This document shows positions 6,956 to 13,306 of a stretch of DNA of 13,306 nucleotides, one piece after another. Source of the DNA: a bacterium. GTDB lineage: Bacteria; Bacteroidota; Bacteroidia; B-17B0; Aurantibacillaceae. Where the stretch lies: contig DAHXOV010000096.1 of assembly GCA_027364695.1 (NCBI GenBank), positions 1-13,306 on the forward strand, in the 5' to 3' direction. Position numbers and translations under genes: made by a program. The notes beneath the pieces are model-generated. The model was not told the origin of the DNA and made no database searches. It saw nothing but the letters and a program-made list of their open reading frames with translations. Numbering within the stretch: the first letter of the stretch is position 1; every line of letters begins with the position of its first letter.

Positions 6956-7912
6956 ATGAATACTTTAATAAATACGGATTTTCATTTTCCCCAACAAACT
7001 CATTTTTACAAAGGCAAAGTAAGGGATGTATATACTCTTAATAACAAATTACTTGTTATTATCGCTTCGGATAGAATAAGTGCTTTTGATGTTGTTTTGC
7101 CAAGAGGAATTCCTTACAAGGGACAAGTATTGAATCTTATTGCCAGACATTTTCTGAATCTAACAAAAGACCTTGTCCCAAATTGGTGCTTAGATAGCCC
7201 TCATCCTAATGTAAGCGTGGGATTAAAGTGTATTCCATTCAAAATTGAAATGGTTGTTAGAAATTATCTTGTTGGTCATCTCGCAAGATGGTATAAAGCA
7301 GGAAACAGAAAAATAAGTGGCATTCATCTTCCCAATGGCTTGTCAGAATTTGACCAGTTGCCTTATCCTATTATCACGCCTACCACGAAAGCAGAACAAG
7401 GACACGATATAGATATTTCTCCAAATGAAATCATTGAAAATAAACTCGCTGCCAAACAGCAATATGAAATATTAGAACAATATAGTTTAAAATTATTTAC
7501 AGCAGGTGAAAATTACGCTAAAAACAAAGGACTCATCCTTGCTGATACAAAATATGAATTTGGATTGTACAACAACGAAATTTATCTGATAGATGAAGTA
7601 CATACGCCTGATTCTTCCCGCTATTATTACCTCAATACATACGAAATGTCTTTGAAGAAAGGTGAGCAACCTAAACAACTCAGTAAAGAATTTGTGCGCC
7701 AATGGCTTATCGAAAATAATTTTATGGGCAAAGAGGGACAAAAAATCCCTGATATGACCAATGAAAAAATTACAGAAATAGCTGACAGATACATTGAACT
7801 ATATGAAAAGATCAGAGGAGAAAAATTTGTAAAAAACGACTATACCAATATAGAAGAAAAAATAAAATATGCTGTATTATCATCTATAGACAAGCTCACA
7901 TTACAAGTATAA
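6956..7912 (+). CDS. purC: Phosphoribosylaminoimidazole-succinocarboxamide synthase (SAICAR synthase)
   Basis: Cytosolic enzyme of de novo purine synthesis that joins CAIR and aspartate using ATP to give SAICAR. The 318-residue product is of the longer form (about 300-320 residues) rather than the ~240-residue form. Signatures: the ATP-binding loop KGKVRDVY (19-26); IIASDRISAFDVVLP (35-49); the first family signature region around PFKIEMVVRNYLVGH (94-108); TPTTKAEQGHDIDIS (141-155); GLILADTKYEFG (192-203) with Asp197, Lys199 and Glu201; and LIDEVHTPDSSRYY (211-224). All active-site motifs look intact. The start is the first ATG after the -7 element. The hemJ gene begins 11 bp after the stop, so the two probably share a transcript. 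Confidence 0.96.
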   Translation: MNTLINTDFHFPQQTHFYKGKVRDVYTLNNKLLVIIASDRISAFDVVLPRGIPYKGQVLNLIARHFLNLTKDLVPNWCLDSPHPNVSVGLKCIPFKIEMVVRNYLVGHLARWYKAGNRKISGIHLPNGLSEFDQLPYPIITPTTKAEQGHDIDISPNEIIENKLAAKQQYEILEQYSLKLFTAGENYAKNKGLILADTKYEFGLYNNEIYLIDEVHTPDSSRYYYLNTYEMSLKKGEQPKQLSKEFVRQWLIENNFMGKEGQKIPDMTNEKITEIADRYIELYEKIRGEKFVKNDYTNIEEKIKYAVLSSIDKLTLQV

Positions 7913-7923
7913 CCGAATATTCA

Positions 7924-8454
7924 ATGCACACTTACCTTATACTTAAAGCACTACATATCATATTCATAGTATCTTGGTTTGCAGGATTGTTTTACTTAGT
8001 AAGATTATTCATTTACACAAGAGAATCTCAAGATAAACCTGAACCTGAAAAGACAATACTTACAAAGCAGTTATTGATGATGCAAAAAAAATTGCTCTAT
8101 ATCATCACCCTTCCTGCTATGTTACTCTCCTTATTATTTGGTGTTGCTATGTTATTTTACTCGCCACAATTTTTATTACAATCATGGATGATTACAAAAC
8201 TAATTTTTGTAGGGCTTTTGCTGCTTTATCAATGGTATGCCTATAAAATTTACTTAAAGCAAAAACAACTTAACTTTCAACACCAAGTCTTCTTTTTGAG
8301 AGTATTTAATGAAATAGCCACTGTGCTTCTCATAGCCATCGTCTTTTTGGCAGTATTCAAAACAAGTACTGATTACACAAGATATTTTACCGTCCTGACA
8401 TTTTCCATTCTTTTGATAGCCTCTTTTATTATTCTTTACAATAAAAAAAAGTAA
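7924..8454 (+). CDS. hemJ: HemJ-family protoporphyrinogen IX oxidase
   Basis: Integral membrane, oxygen-independent-type enzyme converting protoporphyrinogen IX to protoporphyrin IX in heme synthesis (HemJ/UPF0093 family). The 176-residue sequence opens with the family motif LKALHIIFIVSWFAGLFYLV (7-26), including the conserved His11, then RLFIYTRE (27-34). Later landmarks are ITLPAMLLSLLFG (61-73), Lys92 in MITKL at the start of the third membrane helix, and FLRVFNE (124-130) before the fourth. Membrane helices lie at about 4-26, 57-79, 86-103 and 129-146; a fifth hydrophobic segment at 150-171 extends the C-terminus before a KKK tail. No other heme gene is in view; the link to purC is close spacing only. 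CopD-like proteins are relatives, but the motif set favours HemJ. Confidence 0.85.
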   Translation: MHTYLILKALHIIFIVSWFAGLFYLVRLFIYTRESQDKPEPEKTILTKQLLMMQKKLLYIITLPAMLLSLLFGVAMLFYSPQFLLQSWMITKLIFVGLLLLYQWYAYKIYLKQKQLNFQHQVFFLRVFNEIATVLLIAIVFLAVFKTSTDYTRYFTVLTFSILLIASFIILYNKKK

Positions 8455-8543
8455 TGAGGCAAGATTTTTATTTAATGGTTTATCATGTCAACTGGATAAT
8501 ATAACAAATCAATCATTCCTAAGTTACTTTTTACATCTATTCA

Positions 8544-8966
8544 TTATTTTTTATCAATACTATCCTTATGCGGTTCAAACTCAATACTCAGTGAATTGAC
8601 ACAATATCTCTTAGCTGTTGAAGTAGGTCCATCATCAAACAAATGTCCTAAATGAGAGTTGCATCTTGCACATAGAATTTCTGTTCTAATCATACCAAAA
8701 CTATTATCTGTTTTCTTGATAATTCTCTCATTATTTCCTATTTCATTGTCAAAACTAGGCCATCCACAATGCGACTCAAATTTCATATCAGATGTAAAAA
8801 GTTCATATCCACAAGCAGCACATTTATATATCCCTTTTTCAAAGTGCATATAATATTTTCCTGAAAATGCTGGCTCTGTTCCCTTTTCTCTCAATATATG
8901 ATACTTTTCAGGATTCAACTCTTGTCTCCATTCTGCTTCTGATTTTATAATTTTATCCTTTGTCAT
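8544..8966 (-). CDS. msrB: Peptide-methionine (R)-S-oxide reductase MsrB
   Basis: Repairs methionine-R-sulfoxide in proteins using a catalytic cysteine and thioredoxin. From the ATG at 8966 the product is 140 residues and begins MTKDKIIKSEAEW, as family members do. Visible are the TEPAFSGKY motif (30-38), the zinc site CAAC (49-52) and CARC (99-102), a likely resolving Cys67 in SHCGWPSF, HLGHLFDDG (105-113), and the catalytic Cys122 in RYCVNSLSIEF. All key residues are present. In-frame upstream starts exist (ATG at 9002, GTG at 9044) and would add 12 or 26 residues with no match to a clear signal peptide, so the short form is preferred, moderately. It lies downstream of the Nudix gene with a 101-bp gap that contains its own -7 element. 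Confidence 0.94.
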   Translation of the reverse strand: MTKDKIIKSEAEWRQELNPEKYHILREKGTEPAFSGKYYMHFEKGIYKCAACGYELFTSDMKFESHCGWPSFDNEIGNNERIIKKTDNSFGMIRTEILCARCNSHLGHLFDDGPTSTAKRYCVNSLSIEFEPHKDSIDKK

Positions 8967-9048
8967 AATATTTTGTTTGGTATTTGATATTTGGCAACGC
9001 ATTAAATACGAACTACCACATAGTATAAAAATATACCTATACACCTTA

Positions 9049-9056
9049 CAAAGATA
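9049..9056 (-). promoter_or_regulatory. -7 promoter element of msrB
   Basis: TATCTTTG on the minus strand is a full match to TAnnTTTG. No TTG lies at the expected distance upstream. It would start transcription near 9042, which makes the GTG at 9044 unlikely as a start and leaves a leader of 40-75 nt to the ATG at 9002 or 8966. Confidence 0.45.
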
Positions 9057-9067
9057 ATAAATTTATC

Positions 9068-9676
9068 TCAAACATACATGGATGATAATATGTACTTCAA
9101 CTCATTCAGAATAAGTGCAGTAGCGCCCCATATTATTTCCTGATGATATATAAAAGACGGCACTTCTATTATCGTTTCATCTTTTATTTTCACTCTTGAT
9201 ATTTGTTTTTCAAATGATAATAAATCGCCCATACTGCAAATGATGATCTTTTCTACTTCCTTTGTATTTAATACAAATTTTGGTTCAACATCAGTATAAC
9301 ACAATACAGGAAATACGATATGATTGCTCACAGGAATATACAAATCTGTAAGTTGCCTCACAGGGATAATTTGTGTATGTAAAATCCCCATTTCTTCCTC
9401 GGTTTCCCTTATCGCACACATTTCAATACTTTCATCATTATCAACACGCCCACCAGGTAATGCTATTTGATTTTTATGGTGTCTAATATGTCCGGGTCTC
9501 TTAATAAGAGGAAAATATATTTGATGATCTTTTTTGTACAATAAAACAGATACCGCACTTTTGATAGCGTTTTTTGGTTTTTGAAAATTCCTGTTAGTAA
9601 AACTCATCTCTTGATGTGCAATAATGCCAGGCAATGTTGCAAGCCTGATATGATCTAATAATTCCTGAATGCTCAT
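9068..9676 (-). CDS. Nudix hydrolase, CoA pyrophosphatase-like
   Basis: Nudix enzymes split nucleoside diphosphates linked to another group; the closest type here is the CoA diphosphatase (NudL/YeaB) branch. The 202-residue product contains a complete Nudix box from Gly76 to Ile98: GGRVDNDESIEMCAIRETE followed by EEMGI, satisfying G-x5-E-x7-R-E-U-x-E-E-x-G-U (with Thr at the first U). Just before it, PLIKRPGHIRHHKNQIALPG resembles the CoA-pyrophosphatase signature, where a lysine/arginine-glycine-histidine segment leads into GQI-x-x-PGG. A conserved-type GATALILNEL segment ends the protein. The ATG at 9676 is 7 bp after the stop of the MauE-thioredoxin gene, indicating one transcript. Metal-binding glutamates (Glu91, Glu94, Glu95) are intact. 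Substrate assignment is moderate. Confidence 0.85.
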   Translation of the reverse strand: MSIQELLDHIRLATLPGIIAHQEMSFTNRNFQKPKNAIKSAVSVLLYKKDHQIYFPLIKRPGHIRHHKNQIALPGGRVDNDESIEMCAIRETEEEMGILHTQIIPVRQLTDLYIPVSNHIVFPVLCYTDVEPKFVLNTKEVEKIIICSMGDLLSFEKQISRVKIKDETIIEVPSFIYHQEIIWGATALILNELKYILSSMYV

Positions 9677-9683
9677 TTTTCAT

Positions 9684-10616
9684 TTATTTTTCCAACCACT
9701 TTTCAATTGCTTCTTGTTGTAATGAGATATAATCAATCCTATTTATCACCGTATCATTCCGAACGATATAGATGGATGGCAATTTAAGCCCTGCCATATA
9801 AACAAACGGGCGCCCCAACAACATACAATAGGGTACATTATCAGATTTAGTATCTTCAAAAAATAACTTTAAATCCTCTTCATTACCATTCAATACAAAA
9901 TAAAAAGGTAAAGCAGGATTACGTTCTTTCATCAAACGGATTTTTTTAGCAGCGATCTTACAATGTGGGCATGTCAAACTCATAAATGCAATAATATGTT
10001 TCCCTTCTTTCAAACTTATAGGTGGTGAATGTATTTTTGCATACTTAAACAAAGTATCTAAACGCAAGGGATAAAAGTCTTCTTTATTTACAAGATATTG
10101 TTCAGAGTAAGATAATTCTACATAATTCAAAATATGTGGAGCAGCTAAAGAAACCAGTACATTTAGTAGAATAAAGTATTTTACTTTACTCCATACTATG
10201 CCTTTATGATAAAAATAAATAACCATCAAAAGCCCTATCATCATCATATTCTTTATCAGAGCTTGCAGTGGTGTCATAATAATATACTCACCAAAGCATC
10301 CACAATTCCTATTGTTCCCTTGCTGTATTAAAATGATGATAAGATATAAAGAAAACACCACCAAAATTAAAACAGCCAAGCGAGAAAAAAAACGAATATT
10401 GAAACTTGAAATCAACATCATCCCTATAAAAAATTCAATACTAATCAATAACCTTGCTATAAAAGGGGCTATATACCAGTTAGCCAATCTTAATTCTACA
10501 AAGGTAAGTTCAAAAGGCTCTATGGGATAAAGTTTCGTATAAGCAGAATAAATAAATATCAAGCCCATCAAGGCACTCAATACATACAAAAAAACAACAA
10601 AAACTTTATTTTTCAT
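9684..10616 (-). CDS. MauE/DoxX-like membrane protein with C-terminal thioredoxin-like domain
   Basis: The 310-residue product joins a membrane domain to a redox domain. Hydrophobic helices lie at about 5-25, 48-70, 76-97, 115-137 and 143-160. The loop after the third helix carries CGCFG (105-109), the cysteine motif of MauE/DoxX-type proteins. Residues about 195-310 look like a thioredoxin fold: FMSLTCPHC (211-219) gives the CxxC pair Cys216/Cys219, and KLPSIYI (278-284) supplies the cis-proline position. With the N-terminus inside, both cysteine motifs would face the periplasm, suggesting electron transfer between them (inference). The ATG at 10616 is chosen over the one at 10664 because a -7 element lies between them. 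It is first in a run with the Nudix gene. The role could be disulfide metabolism or supply of reductant to an envelope enzyme. Confidence 0.8.
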   Translation of the reverse strand: MKNKVFVVFLYVLSALMGLIFIYSAYTKLYPIEPFELTFVELRLANWYIAPFIARLLISIEFFIGMMLISSFNIRFFSRLAVLILVVFSLYLIIILIQQGNNRNCGCFGEYIIMTPLQALIKNMMMIGLLMVIYFYHKGIVWSKVKYFILLNVLVSLAAPHILNYVELSYSEQYLVNKEDFYPLRLDTLFKYAKIHSPPISLKEGKHIIAFMSLTCPHCKIAAKKIRLMKERNPALPFYFVLNGNEEDLKLFFEDTKSDNVPYCMLLGRPFVYMAGLKLPSIYIVRNDTVINRIDYISLQQEAIEKWLEK

Positions 10617-10631
10617 AGAAAAATCCAACTG

Positions 10632-10639
10632 CAAATTTA
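10632..10639 (-). promoter_or_regulatory. -7 element of the MauE-thioredoxin gene
   Basis: TAAATTTG on the minus strand fits TAnnTTTG exactly and ends 15 bp before the ATG at 10616. No matching TTG is seen upstream. Confidence 0.45.
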
Positions 10640-10664
10640 AACATTTAATCTCCCAGAATATCAT

Positions 10665-10672
10665 TAAATTTG
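10665..10672 (+). promoter_or_regulatory. -7 element of the lipoprotein gene
   Basis: TAAATTTG on the plus strand fits TAnnTTTG exactly and ends 8 bp before the ATG at 10681, implying an almost leaderless transcript. It has the same sequence as the divergent element at 10632-10639. Confidence 0.45.
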
Positions 10673-10680
10673 TGCTATAT

Positions 10681-11568
10681 ATGAATTCTGTGAAGAAAGT
10701 AAATATATTGATAACTTCCTTCCTTTTGATATTACTAACCAGTTGCTCTTATCAAAAGAGATTGTATCGCAATGGATTTTATGTAGAAAAAAAACATCCT
10801 ACCTACTCCACCAATCAAAAAACAGTAAAAACCACACTCATCTATCAACAAAATATACCAATAAAAATAAGGCAACCAGAAAACATTCAGCAAAAAACAT
10901 CTGATAATAAAATACTCGCTGATGCTTCTCATAAAACAAGTTTAATCACAACAAAATATTACAAAAAATCACTTCAAGAAGACAGTATTTGCGACAAAAT
11001 GCTCCTCAAATCAGGAGATGATTATCTTGTAAAAGTATTAGAAATAACAGACACTGAAATCAAGTACAAAAAATGTAATACCTTAAATGGATCCATATAC
11101 ATCATAAACAAATCAAAAGTATATTTAATACAATACGCTAATGGGACAACTGAACATATTATCAGCAACTCATCTAACAGCATTGAAAAAAACAAAGCCT
11201 CCAGCGCCCATCATAACAACACAAATAAGAAGGTAAGAAAACATCATCGCTTTTATTTCGCTGCCGTTTTATGGACGCTTTCATCATTTTCCACATCCAT
11301 CATCGGATTGATATTTGGAATGTTCTCTGCCAGAAGAGCAATATGGGAAATAAAACAAAACCCTGATTTATACAAAGGGATTGTTGAAATGTACATTATT
11401 ATGTACCTTTGTTTAGGGCTATTAACTATATTCGCCATAGGGCTTATCGGTATAGGTATATTATATTTTTCGGCTGTCTTAGGCTTTTTTTTCATTGTGA
11501 TTGGACTATCAATAGTACTTATTATCATTCGCTTTCTACGTATATTGAACATAGATGCACACGAGTAA
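10681..11568 (+). CDS. Hypothetical lipoprotein with C-terminal multi-pass membrane domain
   Basis: Function not recognised. The 295-residue product starts with a lipoprotein signal peptide: a hydrophobic stretch ending ILLTSC with lipobox cysteine 22. A Lys/Gln/Thr-rich linker spans about 23-100. Residues about 101-160 form a domain widespread in Bacteroidota proteins: DSICDKMLLKSGDDYLVKVL, then EITDTEIKYKKCNTLNG and KVYLIQYANGT, that is, an acidic start, a beta-rich 'eIkYkkc...G' core and 'v-x-x-I-x-YaNGt'. After a His/Asn/Lys-rich linker (165-190) come three hydrophobic segments, about 192-216, 236-258 and 262-287. The segment containing GLIFGMFSARRAIWEIKQNP and LYKG resembles the short DUF4190-like membrane modules in which a small cytoplasmic loop carries a charged 'ARRAI..I..NPd.YKG' sequence. 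The ATG at 10681 is preferred to the GTG at 10672, which is part of the -7 element. Confidence 0.75.
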   Translation: MNSVKKVNILITSFLLILLTSCSYQKRLYRNGFYVEKKHPTYSTNQKTVKTTLIYQQNIPIKIRQPENIQQKTSDNKILADASHKTSLITTKYYKKSLQEDSICDKMLLKSGDDYLVKVLEITDTEIKYKKCNTLNGSIYIINKSKVYLIQYANGTTEHIISNSSNSIEKNKASSAHHNNTNKKVRKHHRFYFAAVLWTLSSFSTSIIGLIFGMFSARRAIWEIKQNPDLYKGIVEMYIIMYLCLGLLTIFAIGLIGIGILYFSAVLGFFFIVIGLSIVLIIIRFLRILNIDAHE

Positions 11569-11599
11569 AAAACATTGCATCCCTGTGTTTATTTCTAAA

Positions 11600-12541
11600 T
11601 CAAAAATATTTCCCTGCTTGATTTTTCAGAAAATCTTCATAAGTATGTATTAGACCCTCTTCCAGTTCTATCTTATGCCTCCAACCCAATGAGTATAAAT
11701 AACTTAAATCCAATAATTTTCTGGGCGTACCATCAGGTTTAGAAGTATCAAAAAAGAGTTCTCCCTTATAACATACAATTTTTTTTATCAGTTCAGCCAA
11801 TTCACGAATACTAATATCCTTTCCCGTTCCCATATTTACAAACTTCTCCCCATCATAATGTTGCATTAAAAACAAACTGGCATCTGCTAAATCATCTACA
11901 TGCATCAATTCTCTTCTCGGCTTACCAGTGCCCCACACCACTACATTGGGTTGATTATTTATCTTTGCTTCATAAAACTTTCTAAGCAATGCAGGCAATA
12001 CATGCGAATGATTCAGATCATAATTATCATTGGGACCATACAGATTAGTAGGCATCGCAGAAACAAAATGACAACCATATTGTGCTCTGTACGCTTCACA
12101 CATTTTTATTCCTGTTATTTTAGCAATGGCGTATGGCTCATTCGTTGACTCCAAATATCCCGAAAGCAGATATTCCTCTTTCATCGGCTGTGGCGACATT
12201 TTTGGATAAATACAGGATGATCCTAAAAACAATAATTTTTTTACCCCATACTTATATGCACAGTGAATCACATTGCTCTGTATCATCAGATTATCATATA
12301 AAAATTCTGCTCTGTATGTATTGTTGGCAAGGATTCCCCCTACTTTTGCTGCTGCTAAAAAAACATATTCAGGTCTTATTTCCTGAAAAAAATTTTCTAC
12401 TTCACGCTGGTTACGCAAATCTAATTCCTTAGATGTACGAATGATTATATTTACACATTCCTCTCTCTGTAATCTGCGAACAATAGCAGACCCCACCATC
12501 CCTCTATGCCCTGCAACATATATTTTACTGTCTTTTTTCAT
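11600..12541 (-). CDS. fcl: GDP-L-fucose synthase
   Basis: Bifunctional epimerase/reductase making GDP-L-fucose from GDP-4-keto-6-deoxy-D-mannose with NADPH, for surface polysaccharide. The 313-residue product has the short-chain dehydrogenase Rossmann motif GHRGMVG (11-17). The catalytic set is Ser108, Cys110, Tyr137 in EPYAIAK, Lys141 and His180 in [10 protein letters not shown], each offset by one from the E. coli enzyme's Ser107, Cys109, Tyr136, Lys140 and His179. FLGSSCIYP (105-113), [14 protein letters not shown] (163-176) and [17 protein letters not shown] (203-219) are classic family segments. No frameshift or missing residue is seen. GDP-mannose 4,6-dehydratase (gmd), which makes the substrate and often sits next to this gene, is not in the window. 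The ATG at 12541 is 9 bp past the pirin stop. Confidence 0.95.
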   Translation of the reverse strand: MKKDSKIYVAGHRGMVGSAIVRRLQREECVNIIIRTSKELDLRNQREVENFFQEIRPEYVFLAAAKVGGILANNTYRAEFLYDNLMIQSNVIHCAYKYGVKKLLFLGSSCIYPKMSPQPMKEEYLLSGYLESTNEPYAIAKITGIKMCEAYRAQYGCHFVSAMPTNLYGPNDNYDLNHSHVLPALLRKFYEAKINNQPNVVVWGTGKPRRELMHVDDLADASLFLMQHYDGEKFVNMGTGKDISIRELAELIKKIVCYKGELFFDTSKPDGTPRKLLDLSYLYSLGWRHKIELEEGLIHTYEDFLKNQAGKYF

Positions 12542-12550
12542 AACACAATT

Positions 12551-13252
12551 TTAATTCATTGGTACTTCTATGATTAAAATATCTGCTTTTGAATCTATCA
12601 TCATATCCATCTTATCACATTCCCACAGCCCTATCGCATCTCTATTTTTTAATCTTGTATCTCCAACAAGCATACTTCCACTTATTAACATTAAATAAAC
12701 CCCATTATTTTCATCATACAAAGTATAACTAAATTTTTGCTGACCATCAAATACCCCTCTTGATACAAAAGCATTTTGATGAACCCATAAAGAGTTTTCT
12801 CTACCATCAGGAGAAACCAATAGCTCAAACTGGTTTTTTGCATAAACAAATTTTCTTTGACCATATCTTGGCTTATACCCTTTTTTATCAGGAAAAATCC
12901 ATATCTGAAAAAGTTTTGTCCATTCATCACTTTCATTTTTTTCTGAGTGTAATATACCAGTACCTGCACTCATCACTTGCACCTCATTTTGCTTTATCAC
13001 CTCTTTATTACCCATAGAATCTTGATGCGTTAACGTGCCCTCCAACATGATTGTAACTATCTCCATATCATTATGTGAATGAAAATCAAAGCCCGAATGG
13101 GCTGCAATACTATCATCATTCAATACCCTCAACATCCCAAAATGTATCTTTTGTGGATGATACCAATGAGCAAAAGAAAAAGAATAACAGGTCTTCAGCC
13201 ATCCATGGTCTGCATAACCTCTTTCCTGGGTAGGAAATAAACGATACTGCAT
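12551..13252 (-). CDS. Pirin family protein (YhhW-type bicupin)
   Basis: Two-cupin, metal-binding protein; the E. coli YhhW relative shows quercetin 2,3-dioxygenase activity in vitro, while the physiological role in bacteria is unclear. The 233-residue product from the ATG at 13252 begins MQYRLFPTQERGYADHGWL, the usual pirin opening. Metal ligands are intact in the N-terminal cupin: His58 and His60 in FHSHNDME, His102 and Glu104 in MSAGTGILHSE, at the same spacing as YhhW. The EGTLTHQDSMGN strand pair and a second cupin ending LISGSMLVGDTRL, then VPMN, complete it. A TTG at 13273 would extend it by 7 residues, without homology reason. It leads a two-gene unit with the GDP-fucose synthase gene. 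Confidence 0.92.
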   Translation of the reverse strand: MQYRLFPTQERGYADHGWLKTCYSFSFAHWYHPQKIHFGMLRVLNDDSIAAHSGFDFHSHNDMEIVTIMLEGTLTHQDSMGNKEVIKQNEVQVMSAGTGILHSEKNESDEWTKLFQIWIFPDKKGYKPRYGQRKFVYAKNQFELLVSPDGRENSLWVHQNAFVSRGVFDGQQKFSYTLYDENNGVYLMLISGSMLVGDTRLKNRDAIGLWECDKMDMMIDSKADILIIEVPMN

Positions 13253-13287
13253 ATTTTTAGGATTGATAGACAAATGGCTTTGTTTGT

Positions 13288-13305
13288 ATTAATTTTAAAA
13301 TTAAT
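13288..13305. promoter_or_regulatory. 18-bp perfect AT-only palindrome upstream of the pirin gene
   Basis: ATTAATTTTAAAATTAAT reads the same on both strands. It lies 36-53 bp before the pirin ATG at 13252, where a -33 region or operator would be expected. No TAnnTTTG element is seen between it and the gene. AT-only palindromes of this size can arise by chance, so the functional call is weak. Confidence 0.3.
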
Positions 13306-13306
13306 T

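Noticed and set aside
8455..8543. Convergent gap between hemJ and msrB, searched for a bidirectional terminator
   Set aside because: No stem of useful length with a U-run was found on either strand. The convergent gaps at 5106-5110 and 11569-11599 are too short or likewise empty.
8967..9044. N-terminal extension of MsrB (MYRYIFILCGSSYL...) as a lipoprotein or export signal
   Set aside because: It starts at a GTG lying at the predicted transcription start, lacks a basic n-region plus a proper lipobox, and is absent from the usual MsrB N-terminus.

Overview
The window is AT-rich and densely coding, and looks like an ordinary chromosomal segment of a Bacteroidota bacterium. Clues are the -7 promoter elements of the form TAnnTTTG, mostly weak Shine-Dalgarno sequences, and families typical of that phylum: a DUF2490 protein, a MauE/DoxX-like protein fused to a thioredoxin domain, HemJ, and a lipoprotein carrying the 'eIkYkkc...YaNGt' domain. 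A Chitinophagales- or Sphingobacteriales-type lineage is plausible, but I cannot fix the genus. I see no rRNA, tRNA, CRISPR array, insertion sequence, phage gene or convincing terminator.

Left part (1-3753, minus strand): a three-gene envelope-spanning exporter read ABC protein -> HlyD-type adaptor -> TolC-type outer-membrane protein. The genes are packed 3 and 13 bp apart and TolC is cut by the window edge. The ABC protein keeps Walker A but has lost the LSGGQ signature, the Walker B aspartate, the D-loop and the H-loop histidine. No cargo gene is visible. Its upstream region holds a perfect 21-bp direct repeat at a 30-bp period.

Middle part (3906-8454): a class I/II PLP aminotransferase (+) converges on a DUF2490 protein (-). 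Upstream of that lies a NarL/LuxR-type response regulator (-) with an altered acidic pocket and no adjacent kinase. A 334-bp divergent region separates the regulator from purC (SAICAR synthase, +), which is followed after 11 bp by hemJ (protoporphyrinogen oxidase, +).

Right part (8544-13252): msrB, a CoA-pyrophosphatase-like Nudix hydrolase and a MauE-thioredoxin fusion lie on the minus strand. The fusion and the Nudix gene are only 7 bp apart, while msrB has its own promoter candidate. A lipoprotein/membrane gene (+) diverges from the fusion gene, their -7 elements lying about 25 bp apart. The window ends with a pirin -> GDP-L-fucose synthase pair (-, 9 bp apart).

Most genes are housekeeping. 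The least conventional items are the degenerate ABC ATPase in an otherwise complete tripartite exporter, the repeat in front of it, the regulator with an Asp-Asn pocket, and the lipoprotein whose C-terminal half is a hydrophobic membrane domain. I did not find a clear new defence or mobile system here.
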